In this document: positions 7,435-15,794 of the stretch, one piece after another
Position numbering within the stretch: position 1 is the stretch's first letter
Layout: each line of letters opens with the position of its first letter
Source: Trachipleistophora hominis
Lineage: Eukaryota; Microsporidia; Pleistophoridae
Assembly (NCBI GenBank): GCA_000316135.1
Contig: JH993838.1
Coordinates: 4,701 to 24,729 of the forward strand
DNA: 20,029 nt
Direction of reading: 5' to 3'
Notes under the pieces: generated by a model
What the model was told of the DNA's origin: nothing
Database searches by the model: none
Seen by the model: only the letters and a program-made list of their open reading frames with translations
Made by a program: the position numbers and the translations under genes

Positions 7435-10400
7435 CTAATCCTTATCAGCCTTCTCATCCTTCTCTTCCTTATCCTCCCCATCATCCTGCCCATACAACGG
7501 TGATACTCCTCCCTTAACATACCGCGTACTAGTCGGTGAATAATACCTAACACTCGTAGGAGAATAGGAAGGACTGGCCCGCGTATAATACTGCGGACTG
7601 CCAGCACTACGCCCAGGATTATACCGGGGACTGGCCGGTGAATAGGAAGGACTGGTAGGACTGTACCTGGAACTGCCGAGCACGTACTTCGCATTCATGG
7701 GCACGTACTTAGGACTGGTGGGCGTATACGCTGGTGAGGTTGGTGAGTATGAAGGGCTGCTTATGCGGCTGTACGTAGGACTGGCAGGGGTGTATCGCGG
7801 GGAGTATCGTGCAGCCGGGCTCAGCACACCATCCGTGCACGTGCCACTCTCCGGTGACCACAGCACGTTCTGACGCGGCGCGTGCTCAAACTCAAACGCC
7901 TTCTCGCCCAGCGCATGAACATCCAGCAGCAGTTCTACGTTGCCCGTGCCCAGCGATGCTATCTGCCCGCTCATTACGCTCTCACTGATCGTGCGCATGT
8001 TCGTGTGCTCTGAGCCTGCGGCTGCGTTCAGAAGGATCTCGACCGTTTCTTCGAACGTGCATCTCATCAGGCAGCTGCTGCCCTTCTTGTTGAAGCCGTG
8101 ACGAGTTATGCCGAGCAGTACGCCCGTGCTCGTCATTATGTCGCCGAGCAGCATAAGATGCCGCTGGTTCACGTAGCTGCCATCACTTTCTATCACCTTC
8201 TTGATTTCCTTGATGAGAACGTTACGAGCAGCCTCTATGCCCAGCACAGCGCATACCTCCGTAAGATCGTTGCTGTAGCAGTCCGTGATGTACTCGTTGT
8301 GCAGTATTTCCAAGAGGTTAGTACCACTGGTCTGCAACATCCATCTATTGGTGGTTGTAGGATTGGTTGTAGTTGTAGGATTGGTCGTATTGTTAGTGGT
8401 ATTGTTAGTGGTATGGTCAATGGTATTGTCAATGGTATTGTCAGTGGTATTGTCAATGGTATGGTTAAGGTTATTATCTTTATCCTTATAAATGGCCTTA
8501 TCAACAGCCTTATCAATACTACCATCACTACCCCCTGCCCCATTACCCCCAACCAAACCATCATTACCCCCAACCAAACCATCAATACCCCTACCATCAA
8601 CATCACTACCCCCAACCAAACCATCACTACCCTTACTATCAACACCCCCCGCCCCATCAACCAAACCATCATTACCCTCATCCTCAAGCAAATAAACCCT
8701 GCTAATCCCTTTAACACCCCCTATCCGCACACCAACCACCCAATCCATCACCTTCCTAACCCTCCCATCATCACACTCCCCAACCATCCTCATCCTCACA
8801 ACATACTCAGCCGCATTCTCATCAGTCATAACAACCTCAACATCAATCCTCTGCTTAACCATGGCCTTAACCATCCCAAGCGTAACACCGTACCTCACCA
8901 TTCTATTCCTGCTCAGCTTAACACGTAACACCCACGGACTGAGCATATCTGCCCGTTCCTCGTCAGGGAACAGGTAATGCGCACGCACAAATTCTCTGTC
9001 CTCAGGTATTACGGTGTCCGTAACGTTGGGGTCGTAAACTACGGCTATGCTTTCTATCACGTGTTTTAGCTCCTTGTACTCGATCGTGTTCTTTACCATG
9101 TTGGCGTTCTTTAGGTCGGCGTATTCTTTTTTTAGTGTGAGCAGCATGCTCGGCGTTTTTATGCTCTTGGCAACGTTTATCAGCTCTTTGAGACGGGGCA
9201 CGCCCATCGTTATTGTGCTGGCTATGCCTGCGTAGTGAAAGGTGTTGAGGGTCATCTGTGTGGCAGGTTCTCCTATGCTCTGACTGGCAAGTGTGCCCAC
9301 CATCTCACCAGGGCACACCAGTGCCCTGTAGTACTTCTCACGTATTACGTTGCTCATTCTTATGAGAGTCTTTAGATCAAGCAGGCGTAGTTTATCAGCC
9401 TTTAGTTTGAGATAGAAGCTTAGCACTCTGTTAGGAGAGAAGGTGAGAAGGTCCTTTAGCACGGTGTTCTTGTTGATTGTAGTATTGGGGATGGTTGTGT
9501 TGGGGATGGTTGTGTTGGGGATGGTTGTATTAGTGATAGTAGTGAGACTAGGGTTATGGTTAGTAGTGAGACTAGGGTTATTAGGGCTAAGGGTAGTTCT
9601 AATATTAATCCTATCCTCCCCATCAATACTACTAACCCTATCAATACTACTAACCCTATCCTCCCCATCAATATTACTAACCCTATCCTCCCCATCGATA
9701 TTACTAACCCTATCCTCCCCATCGATATTACTAACCCTATCCTCCCTATCAATATTACTAACCTTACCCTCCCCCTTATCAACCACTCCACCAGTAAATT
9801 CGTTGTACACCCGTTCAAAATTAAACGGCAAATAATAATCACGCCCACAAATCTCCACACGCTCAACCCTCCCACCATCAAATCCATCATCACCATACAA
9901 AAAACTAACAACATCCCTCTCACTCCTCACACTGCCATCAAACGCAATCTGACAGTTCTCCATGCTCTTAATCAACCTGCGCTGTATATACCCCGTCTCT
10001 GCAGTCTTAACAGCCGTATCTATAAGGCCCTCCCGTCCACCCATCGCATGAAAAAAGAACTCGTGCGCACGCAGACCGGCGAGGTACGAATTTTCTACGA
10101 AGCCGCGGCTTGCCGGCCGGTCATCGTCCTTGTGGAAATGCGGGAGGGTGCGCTGGTTGCTGAATGCGATGCGGTGGCCCTCCACGTTCTGCTGGCCCAC
10201 ACACGCCGTCATCTGCGAAATGTTGATGAGTGAGCCTTTGCTGCCCGCCATCACCATCATGCGCACGTTGTTGGCGGTGCCCAGGCCGGCATTTGCGCTG
10301 CTGCCGCTCACGTCACGTGCACGGTTGAGTGCCTGGCTGATTCTGCTCTCGAACGTTTCGCGCAGGTTCATGCCAGGCATGCGCCGCAGCGTGCCGCTGC

Positions 10401-12633
10401 GTGCATCGGCAATGAGTGCACGCACCTCCTGCTTGCTTGCACGTATCCCCTCCATCACATCGCGCAGCGTGCACTCGTCAGCGATCGTATCTCCTACGCC
10501 CATCGTGAACCCTGCCTGCAGCAGGTAGCCGTTCACCACGCGTTGCAGGCTGTCGAAGAAGCGCACGATGTGCTTGTTCTCCAGCGCAAGCACGTGCACA
10601 AGACTGCCCTGGCTCGTTCCTACGACCTTCTTGTCGATGCATCCCTTGATGAGTATGCCGTGCTTTATGAGCACGTCACCGCGCTCGTAGTTTATGCAGG
10701 GCAGCGTGCACGAGAACATTTGTTTACCCGTGAACAGCCGTCTTGGTCTCAGCACTGCCGGTCTAACGGTATTAGTAGGTGGAGGGTTAGCGTTAGTGAT
10801 AGGGTTAGTATTGATAGTATTGATAGTATTGGTGTTAGTATTGGTGTTAGTGATAGGGTTAGTATTGATAATATTAGAGTTGATAGTATACGTGTTAGTA
10901 GAGTGGGTGGTATCATAGTTGATTAAAATACCGTTACTATCCTTACCCTTGTTAATGTTATCTTCACCACTATAACCATAACCATATCCCCTATCATCAC
11001 CACTATAACCATCAACTCTACCCCAGCCATCATTACCATTACCATATACCCTATCATCATTACCATATCCCCTATCATCACTACCAACCACCTTGTAAAG
11101 CAAGTGCTGCCCTTCATACCACTCAATAAACACCCCATCATCCGTCATCTTACGCACCCCTACCAGACTGTCCTGCACAATGCCCATCACAGGCTTGTTG
11201 CCCTGGCACGACAGCACATTACGGTCCACCCCACAAATATTCTCAAGCTCTGCTCGCGTATTGTGGCTCTGCGGCATGTGCAGGTTCATCTCATCACCAT
11301 CAAAGTCCGCGTTGTACGGCGACGTAACACTCAAATTAAGACGGAACGTCTTTCCCTTCATCACACGCGCACGATGCGCCATCATGCTCATCTTGTGCAA
11401 CGAGGGCTGGCGGTTGAACAGCACAACATCGCCCGCCGTCATGTGGCGCTCTACCACGCATCCCTCCGTCAGCAGAATGCTGTTGCGGTTGAAGCGCAGG
11501 TCAATGCGCTGCCCGTCCTCGCGCGTAACAAAATTGGCGCCCGGCCATTTGTTGGGCCCGTTACGCACCAGCGCCTCAAGACGCGCCTTGTTGAACGCCG
11601 TCACGTGCTCAGGGAACGTGTGGATCCGTGCAATTTGCTCGGGCACGCCCACCTCGCACAACGAAATGTTGCTGTCCGGCGATATTACGCTGCGCGCGCT
11701 GAAATCTACGCGCTTGCCCATCAGGTTGCCGCGCACGCGGCCCTCCTTGCCCTTCAGGCGCGCGCTCAGGCTCTTCAGCGGCCGGCCGCTCTTCTGCAGG
11801 CTCTGCGGCAGCCCCGGTATGTTGTTGTCCATCAGCGTTGCTACGTGGTACTGCAGGAGACTCTCGTAGTCACGGATGATGTGGCCGGGCGCACCCTCAC
11901 GCTCGTACTTCGCAAGGTTGGCGTTCGCCTTCACAATGTCCGCCAGCTTGTGCGTGAGATCGTCCTCGCCGCGCAGCATGCCCTCGAGCACTACGCTCGG
12001 GCGCACCGCCGGCGGTGGCACATTGAGCACGCTGATGATCATCCACTCCGGCCGCGCGTACTGCTCGTCAAAGCCGAGCGCTTCGCACTCCTCCGTGCTG
12101 ATGCGCTTAAAGACGGTGTGCACGCGCTCACCGTTCAGGATCACCTTTCCCTCCGTGTTGTCCTCGCCCCTGATGAACGCAATCAGCGACAGCCCGTCGC
12201 GCTTGATCAGCGGCTGCTTCGACTGGCAGTGCATGCACTGCGTCTTGCCCTTGCACAGCCCCCAGAAATAACTCAGCCCCTGCCTGTGAACGCCCTCCTT
12301 GTGCACGTCGTACGCTTTGATACGGCTGCAGTAGAAACACACGGTCTCAAGCAGCTTCTTGATTTTGTTCATGTACCCCACGTGAAACACCGGCCGTGTG
12401 AGCTCAATGTGTCCGAAGTGGCCCACACACGTTAAGTTGCTCTGCCCGCACGTTGCGCACAGATACTGCCGTTCGGTCGTGCCCAGCCTGAGATCGATCA
12501 GCCCGCCCTCCTTGGGCGCTTGGTTGGAGAGCGTCTCTGGATGGTCAATACGCACCACGGAGGATGCGCGTAGCTCCTGCGGAGAGAAAAGACCGAATTG
12601 TATGCTCTTTATGCGTTTTTTTTGGAGTTGCAT
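7435..12633 (-). CDS. RPB1: RNA polymerase II largest subunit RPB1, with three in-frame low-complexity inserts
   Basis: Catalytic subunit of nuclear RNA polymerase II. Residues are numbered from the first ATG of the frame (12681); I prefer Met17 at 12633, because MQLQKKRI...FGLFSPQE is the usual RPB1 start and a CCC motif sits just before it. The clamp zinc site is C75, C78, C85, H88, with further cysteines at 115, 118, 149 and 152. The lid/rudder region is 305-336. The active site NADFDGDEMN is 457-466 (D459, D461, D463 bind Mg2+). The bridge helix is about 861-908 (FFFHAMGGREGLID). The trigger loop is about 1128-1178, with H1149 of LNTFHYAG equivalent to the catalytic His. The CTD is 1626-1721, and the protein ends in an acidic Lys/Glu/Asp tail. 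Low-complexity inserts interrupt 531-642, 966-1072 and 1335-1445; without them the chain is about 1400 residues. No stop or frame change occurs in more than 5.2 kb. Confidence 0.95.
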   Translation of the reverse strand: MQLQKKRIKSIQFGLFSPQELRASSVVRIDHPETLSNQAPKEGGLIDLRLGTTERQYLCATCGQSNLTCVGHFGHIELTRPVFHVGYMNKIKKLLETVCFYCSRIKAYDVHKEGVHRQGLSYFWGLCKGKTQCMHCQSKQPLIKRDGLSLIAFIRGEDNTEGKVILNGERVHTVFKRISTEECEALGFDEQYARPEWMIISVLNVPPPAVRPSVVLEGMLRGEDDLTHKLADIVKANANLAKYEREGAPGHIIRDYESLLQYHVATLMDNNIPGLPQSLQKSGRPLKSLSARLKGKEGRVRGNLMGKRVDFSARSVISPDSNISLCEVGVPEQIARIHTFPEHVTAFNKARLEALVRNGPNKWPGANFVTREDGQRIDLRFNRNSILLTEGCVVERHMTAGDVVLFNRQPSLHKMSMMAHRARVMKGKTFRLNLSVTSPYNADFDGDEMNLHMPQSHNTRAELENICGVDRNVLSCQGNKPVMGIVQDSLVGVRKMTDDGVFIEWYEGQHLLYKVVGSDDRGYGNDDRVYGNGNDGWGRVDGYSGDDRGYGYGYSGEDNINKGKDSNGILINYDTTHSTNTYTINSNIINTNPITNTNTNTNTINTINTNPITNANPPPTNTVRPAVLRPRRLFTGKQMFSCTLPCINYERGDVLIKHGILIKGCIDKKVVGTSQGSLVHVLALENKHIVRFFDSLQRVVNGYLLQAGFTMGVGDTIADECTLRDVMEGIRASKQEVRALIADARSGTLRRMPGMNLRETFESRISQALNRARDVSGSSANAGLGTANNVRMMVMAGSKGSLINISQMTACVGQQNVEGHRIAFSNQRTLPHFHKDDDRPASRGFVENSYLAGLRAHEFFFHAMGGREGLIDTAVKTAETGYIQRRLIKSMENCQIAFDGSVRSERDVVSFLYGDDGFDGGRVERVEICGRDYYLPFNFERVYNEFTGGVVDKGEGKVSNIDREDRVSNIDGEDRVSNIDGEDRVSNIDGEDRVSSIDRVSSIDGEDRINIRTTLSPNNPSLTTNHNPSLTTITNTTIPNTTIPNTTIPNTTINKNTVLKDLLTFSPNRVLSFYLKLKADKLRLLDLKTLIRMSNVIREKYYRALVCPGEMVGTLASQSIGEPATQMTLNTFHYAGIASTITMGVPRLKELINVAKSIKTPSMLLTLKKEYADLKNANMVKNTIEYKELKHVIESIAVVYDPNVTDTVIPEDREFVRAHYLFPDEERADMLSPWVLRVKLSRNRMVRYGVTLGMVKAMVKQRIDVEVVMTDENAAEYVVRMRMVGECDDGRVRKVMDWVVGVRIGGVKGISRVYLLEDEGNDGLVDGAGGVDSKGSDGLVGGSDVDGRGIDGLVGGNDGLVGGNGAGGSDGSIDKAVDKAIYKDKDNNLNHTIDNTTDNTIDNTIDHTTNNTTNNTTNPTTTTNPTTTNRWMLQTSGTNLLEILHNEYITDCYSNDLTEVCAVLGIEAARNVLIKEIKKVIESDGSYVNQRHLMLLGDIMTSTGVLLGITRHGFNKKGSSCLMRCTFEETVEILLNAAAGSEHTNMRTISESVMSGQIASLGTGNVELLLDVHALGEKAFEFEHAPRQNVLWSPESGTCTDGVLSPAARYSPRYTPASPTYSRISSPSYSPTSPAYTPTSPKYVPMNAKYVLGSSRYSPTSPSYSPASPRYNPGRSAGSPQYYTRASPSYSPTSVRYYSPTSTRYVKGGVSPLYGQDDGEDKEEKDEKADKD
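7519..7806 (-). other. RPB1 C-terminal heptad domain
   Basis: Residues 1626-1721 hold roughly a dozen heptads derived from YSPTSPS. Only one is perfect (1673-1679) and YSPTSPA at 1645-1651 is near perfect; others are worn (YVPMNAK, YVLGSSR) or stretched (YNPGRSAGSPQ). It is shorter than the yeast CTD of about 26 repeats. It should still serve as the platform for capping and processing factors. Ser5 survives in most repeats and Ser2 in fewer. Confidence 0.9.
8347..8679 (-). repeat. RPB1 insert 3: in-frame skew-flip low-complexity segment
   Basis: Residues about 1335-1445, between the LLEDEGN and RWMLQTSGTNLLEIL anchors, where yeast RPB1 has only a short variable loop before its VLETDGVNL. On the + strand 8347-8480 is G/T-rich (GGTATTGTCAATGGTATTG repeats) and 8490-8680 is C/A-rich (CCCCCAACCAAACCATCA repeats). 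The protein reads as a Gly/Asp half with DGLVGG repeats followed by a DNTIDNTTN-type half. The C-rich bias continues to about 8960, into conserved coding sequence. Confidence 0.85.
9466..9786 (-). repeat. RPB1 insert 2: in-frame skew-flip low-complexity segment
   Basis: Residues about 966-1072, replacing a segment upstream of the trigger loop. The + strand is G/T-rich from 9466 to 9598 (15-base units GGGGATGGTTGTGTT) and C/T-rich and nearly G-free from 9600 to 9786 (27-base units containing ACTAACCCTATCCTCCCCAT). The protein is a 9-residue repeat RVSNIDGED, about five copies, then a Thr/Asn-rich part ending in TTIPN pentads. Identical neighbouring units suggest recent expansion. Confidence 0.88.
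10756..11091 (-). repeat. RPB1 insert 1: in-frame skew-flip low-complexity segment
   Basis: Residues about 531-642, between the LLYKV and RPAVLRPRRLFTGKQ anchors; yeast has about 15 residues at this point. The + strand is G/T-rich from 10756 to 10922 (GATAGGGTTAGTATTGATAG) and C/A-rich from 10923 to 11091 (CCATATCCCCTATCATCACC). The encoded protein goes from Gly/Asp/Tyr-rich (DDRGYGND, GYGYGYSG) to Thr/Asn repeats (TNTNTNTIN). It has the same order of arms as the other two inserts. Confidence 0.86.
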
Positions 12634-12639
12634 TTTTAA

Positions 12640-12642
12640 GGG
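12640..12642 (-). promoter_or_regulatory. CCC motif just upstream of the preferred RPB1 start
   Basis: On the minus strand CTTACCCTTAAAA precedes the ATG at 12633, with CCC 7-9 bases before it. The match in kind and spacing to the helicase motif helps decide for Met17 over the first ATG of the frame. Confidence 0.5.
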
Positions 12643-12762
12643 TAAGAAAATTATTTTTTTTAAATTGTTGTTCTGAAACACTGATGGATAAATAATTGGC
12701 CATGCTAATGGACCAGAAGAATTGGTTGAATGATACGTTATAAAATGGTAATTAAACCGTTC

Positions 12763-13045
12763 TTTTCTCGATAGAAGGGTAAATAATAGGGGTGTTAAAG
12801 AGGGGGTTGTTTAAAATGGGGTTAGAGGGTTAATATGCATTATATGGTTATATAAGAATGTTATTTTGTATTTGATATGGTTAGAGATTGTAGTGATGAA
12901 TGATTGTTTTTGGTATTTAGTAGGGAGTGTAGTTATAGATGATCATTATTTTGTAGATGTTAGGGATTGTAGTTATGGATGATCATTATTTTGTAGATGT
13001 TAGGGATTGTGGTTATGGATGATTATTTTTTGGTACGGAATGTTA
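12763..13045. repeat. G/T-rich C-poor 5' flank of RPB1 with a 40 bp tandem repeat
   Basis: The sequence from about 12770 is G/T/A-rich with few C, like the arm upstream of the helicase gene. It ends in a 40-base repeat TAGGGATTGTAGTTATGGAT with its continuation: full copies at 12921-12960 and 12961-13000, a partial copy at 13001-13029, and a more diverged copy before them. Beyond 13050 the sequence turns C/T-rich, so the skew flips again. Confidence 0.82.
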
Positions 13046-13548
13046 TTTTATCTTTTAAAAGTTTATTTAATTATCTCCTTCATCACACTACCTAATCAAA
13101 CATACTTCTCTAGAACTATTATTTTTGCCATCCTTTCTTATAACCTTCTATTGCATACCATTGTTACTTTCTACTTTAACTTATACTTTGTACCTCCTTT
13201 TAAAGGCTAAAGGTCTGCTCAATTGTCTCCTTCTTACGTACCACCTGATAATTTCCTTCTAATACAAAGTTAACCACAAACCTTAAATAAGAGTTGTTCT
13301 TTCTTCATAACAATTGTAGTTCTGCTACAACCATTTCTATAAAACTATAATATAAAATAGGATATTAATTAAATAATGAGTAGGATTTGTAATTTTGCTA
13401 TATATTGTAATAAAGATGGTTAAAATATGCTTAGAGGAGATGATAATTTTAGGATCTTTAATTTCTATTATGGTGATGACACAGGACACGTATTTGAAGT
13501 TTGTTTTTAAAGCTGGTTGACTGATTCATGAATTATTATTGGTATCAG
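13046..13548. other. AT-rich spacer, C/T-leaning, no gene recognised
   Basis: 13066-13270 is pyrimidine-leaning, and TTTAATTATCTCCTTCAT near 13068 also occurs near 3479. A 67-codon frame at 13007-13210 (+) is aromatic and hydrophobic throughout and looks like chance. Nothing else was seen. Confidence 0.5.
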
Positions 13549-13670
13549 GGTAATGATTTAATTCTTTGTACAACCCTGTGCTAATACAATATCTAGGATA
13601 ATGGTTCAATTCCTTGTACAATTCTGTGCTAATACAATATCTAGGATAATGATTTAATTCCTTATAATCA
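13549..13670. repeat. 47-48 bp tandem repeat, 2.6 copies, at the 3' end of the family gene
   Basis: Units at 13549-13595, 13596-13643 and a partial at 13644-13670 share GGATAATGATTTAATTC, then TGTACAA, then TGTGCTAATACAATATCTA. The last unit stops a few bases short of the stop codon of the neighbouring gene. Confidence 0.85.
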
Positions 13671-13676
13671 TTCTTA

Positions 13677-15794
13677 TCAAACATTAGGTGCTATATGTGT
13701 ACAAAATACCATTTGTTTTATAAAAAATAATATTTCGTTGCAGGGCCGAAATTTCCAATGGTTGATAAGTGTACAGATGCTAACATAAAGTTCATTATAT
13801 GATTTAAAGCTAAAAGAATCGTAAATTTGATCAAACGTTGCTGGTGATATCGGTCTTAGTGGATATAATTCTCTTGGTACATTATACGCTATAAAATACG
13901 GTGTGCAGAAACGCGATAGCTGCGACATCAAATACTCAACGTTTTTGGTATTTCTCAGATCACCCAGCTTGAATAATCTTGCTGGAAATTCGTAAAAATG
14001 TGCCACGAAGAAAAAATAGAAGAATGCGGTGCTAAACGGATTAATTCGTGTATTTGTTGGATTAACGTATAAAATATCGTTTGTGACCAAAAAAAGATTT
14101 TCGGTCTTGCACAACCAAAGATACGTGCTCACTACGTAAGCATGGCAACTTAATGACATAAGAAATGGTACTAGTAGCAGCTCTCGCATGAATAAAACCA
14201 ATGAGAGCACTTGATGATTATCTCGAGCGCTGATGTTATTTTGATCATGGTAAATACGTCGATCAATATATCTGAGCATGCGATGAAGATTCGAAACGGA
14301 ATAAATGATAATGAGAATATGATTGCTTTTCATGTAGAGAAATACACCAGGTTTACGGTACAACTCATCTTGGAGAGAGAAGAGCTCAGGCAACAATTTC
14401 ATTTTTAGATCTTTGAGTTCTTCCCTTAAAATACGTAGAAAATATCTTGCGAGATTTTTGAGGTGTTGTTTACAAAATCGTACGCTATACTGTGTTTTTA
14501 CATCTAATGGCTTAGGCATATGATCGTACAATAGATCCAACACTTGTATATAGAAGCGAATATCATACTCAATTGAATTACGATAGGTTTTCCGTCCGGT
14601 AAATATTAGACATGGTTCTATTTCGTCCTCTAGTATCATAAAAATTATTTTTGAACTGATATTTTTTCTTAAATTGTTTGTAACACTTATAATCTTCAAT
14701 TTATTCAGTAGCTTTGGAAGCTCGTCACGTTCCCATTCGGGCTCTCTCCTAAACAAATCTGTTGCTGACTGTGATATTCCTGACCCGTCCAAACTCTCCA
14801 TTTGTACTGTTGTTATAAATGTCATAAAAACGTTGAGTTTGTTGTCTCGTCGTCTTTTTAAACAGTAAAGTTTTGAATAATTGCTTTTCCGAAGTATTTC
14901 AGCAACGTTTACCAGTGTTGAAGATAATATATATTGTAATCCTATTGTGGTTGTTTGATATGTAAGTATTTTATCTCTGGCTGTACCTAAAGGTATGAAA
15001 ATATTACATATTACTGAGCTACAGAATGTAAATTCAAAGGCGTTTCTTAGAAAATTAACAAAACTTTCATCAAAAATAGGTATTCCACACTTTGATACAG
15101 CCTCTAAATTAATACATGGTACAGTATTCTCCTCTAACATAGTGTGTTCTGGTACCTTTAATTCTATCATCGAGTCAGGATTAGTGCTCCCTTCATCGGT
15201 TGCTTTGACTTTCTTAAGTTTTGTTTCTTTCGTCTTTGAATCATCATTCGGTTGCTCTTTCACGAATTCAGGTGCTTCTGTACTTTTACAGGACCTTTTT
15301 GCCGGTATGTTTGAGCATTCTTGTACACCCGGTGGTTCTGATCCTTTCTGTTCAGCAGTTTTCTCGGTATAATCGAGAACAAATGACAATAGCTGTTCAT
15401 CACAATCATCTGTACTGTCGACTGTGCGTAAATTAGCATCTGCATCGATGACCATATCATCCGCAGAGGTTACGCTTAATAAGTCCGAATTATACGACCA
15501 ACAATCGTTGTCTATTTCAGTCATCATCTCAGTTAGCCCAGTAATCGGATAACTATTCAAAAGATCATCTAACCACGGATCAATTTTAGTACCAGAATTA
15601 CTTTCATTGGTATCGTTTTCACCTGTTCCTAAAATATTGTCTCGCAAGAGTTCAGAACAATCCCAATCGTTTGGTAAAATACTGCAATCGTCTGCGATTG
15701 AACTCAGTCCTGAAATGCTACAAGTTGCGCTTCCATCTACTTCTGTTATTTCTGTCGTCAGATGCATTTTCTTAGTTTTTTTATACACAGGCAT
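13677..15794 (-). CDS. Unrecognised protein, acidic N-terminus plus conserved C-terminal domain (main part of a probably secreted protein)
   Basis: 705 codons, no known family recognised. Residues 1-225 are polar, Ser/Asp-rich and acidic with a short Lys-rich patch (KTKETKLKKVKATD), and look disordered. From about 236 (CGIPIFDESFVNFLR) to the end is a dense, Leu/Phe/Tyr-rich, probably helical domain with hydrophobic stretches near 492-500 and 529-562 that could be buried helices or membrane segments. Residues 492-566 align, with one single-residue gap, to the open frame at the right end of the window, so this is one member of a family. The annotated Met is probably not the true start: the upstream overlapping frame carries a signal peptide and joins this one at a run of seven A. 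Codon use is AT-rich, unlike RPB1 and Sub2. No CCC motif was seen at its ATG. Confidence 0.8.
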   Translation of the reverse strand: MPVYKKTKKMHLTTEITEVDGSATCSISGLSSIADDCSILPNDWDCSELLRDNILGTGENDTNESNSGTKIDPWLDDLLNSYPITGLTEMMTEIDNDCWSYNSDLLSVTSADDMVIDADANLRTVDSTDDCDEQLLSFVLDYTEKTAEQKGSEPPGVQECSNIPAKRSCKSTEAPEFVKEQPNDDSKTKETKLKKVKATDEGSTNPDSMIELKVPEHTMLEENTVPCINLEAVSKCGIPIFDESFVNFLRNAFEFTFCSSVICNIFIPLGTARDKILTYQTTTIGLQYILSSTLVNVAEILRKSNYSKLYCLKRRRDNKLNVFMTFITTVQMESLDGSGISQSATDLFRREPEWERDELPKLLNKLKIISVTNNLRKNISSKIIFMILEDEIEPCLIFTGRKTYRNSIEYDIRFYIQVLDLLYDHMPKPLDVKTQYSVRFCKQHLKNLARYFLRILREELKDLKMKLLPELFSLQDELYRKPGVFLYMKSNHILIIIYSVSNLHRMLRYIDRRIYHDQNNISARDNHQVLSLVLFMRELLLVPFLMSLSCHAYVVSTYLWLCKTENLFLVTNDILYVNPTNTRINPFSTAFFYFFFVAHFYEFPARLFKLGDLRNTKNVEYLMSQLSRFCTPYFIAYNVPRELYPLRPISPATFDQIYDSFSFKSYNELYVSICTLINHWKFRPCNEILFFIKQMVFCTHIAPNV

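Noticed and set aside
8347..11091. RPB1 inserts as inteins or introns
   Set aside because: No intein splicing motifs (Cys/Ser start, His-Asn end) or homing endonuclease is present. As introns they would be unusually long for microsporidia and need not stay in frame; still testable by cDNA.
8098..12676. Many long frames on the + strand and other minus frames across RPB1
   Set aside because: They are antisense or out-of-frame shadows of RPB1, kept open by GC-rich codons and by stop-free repeats; no start signals or domains support them.
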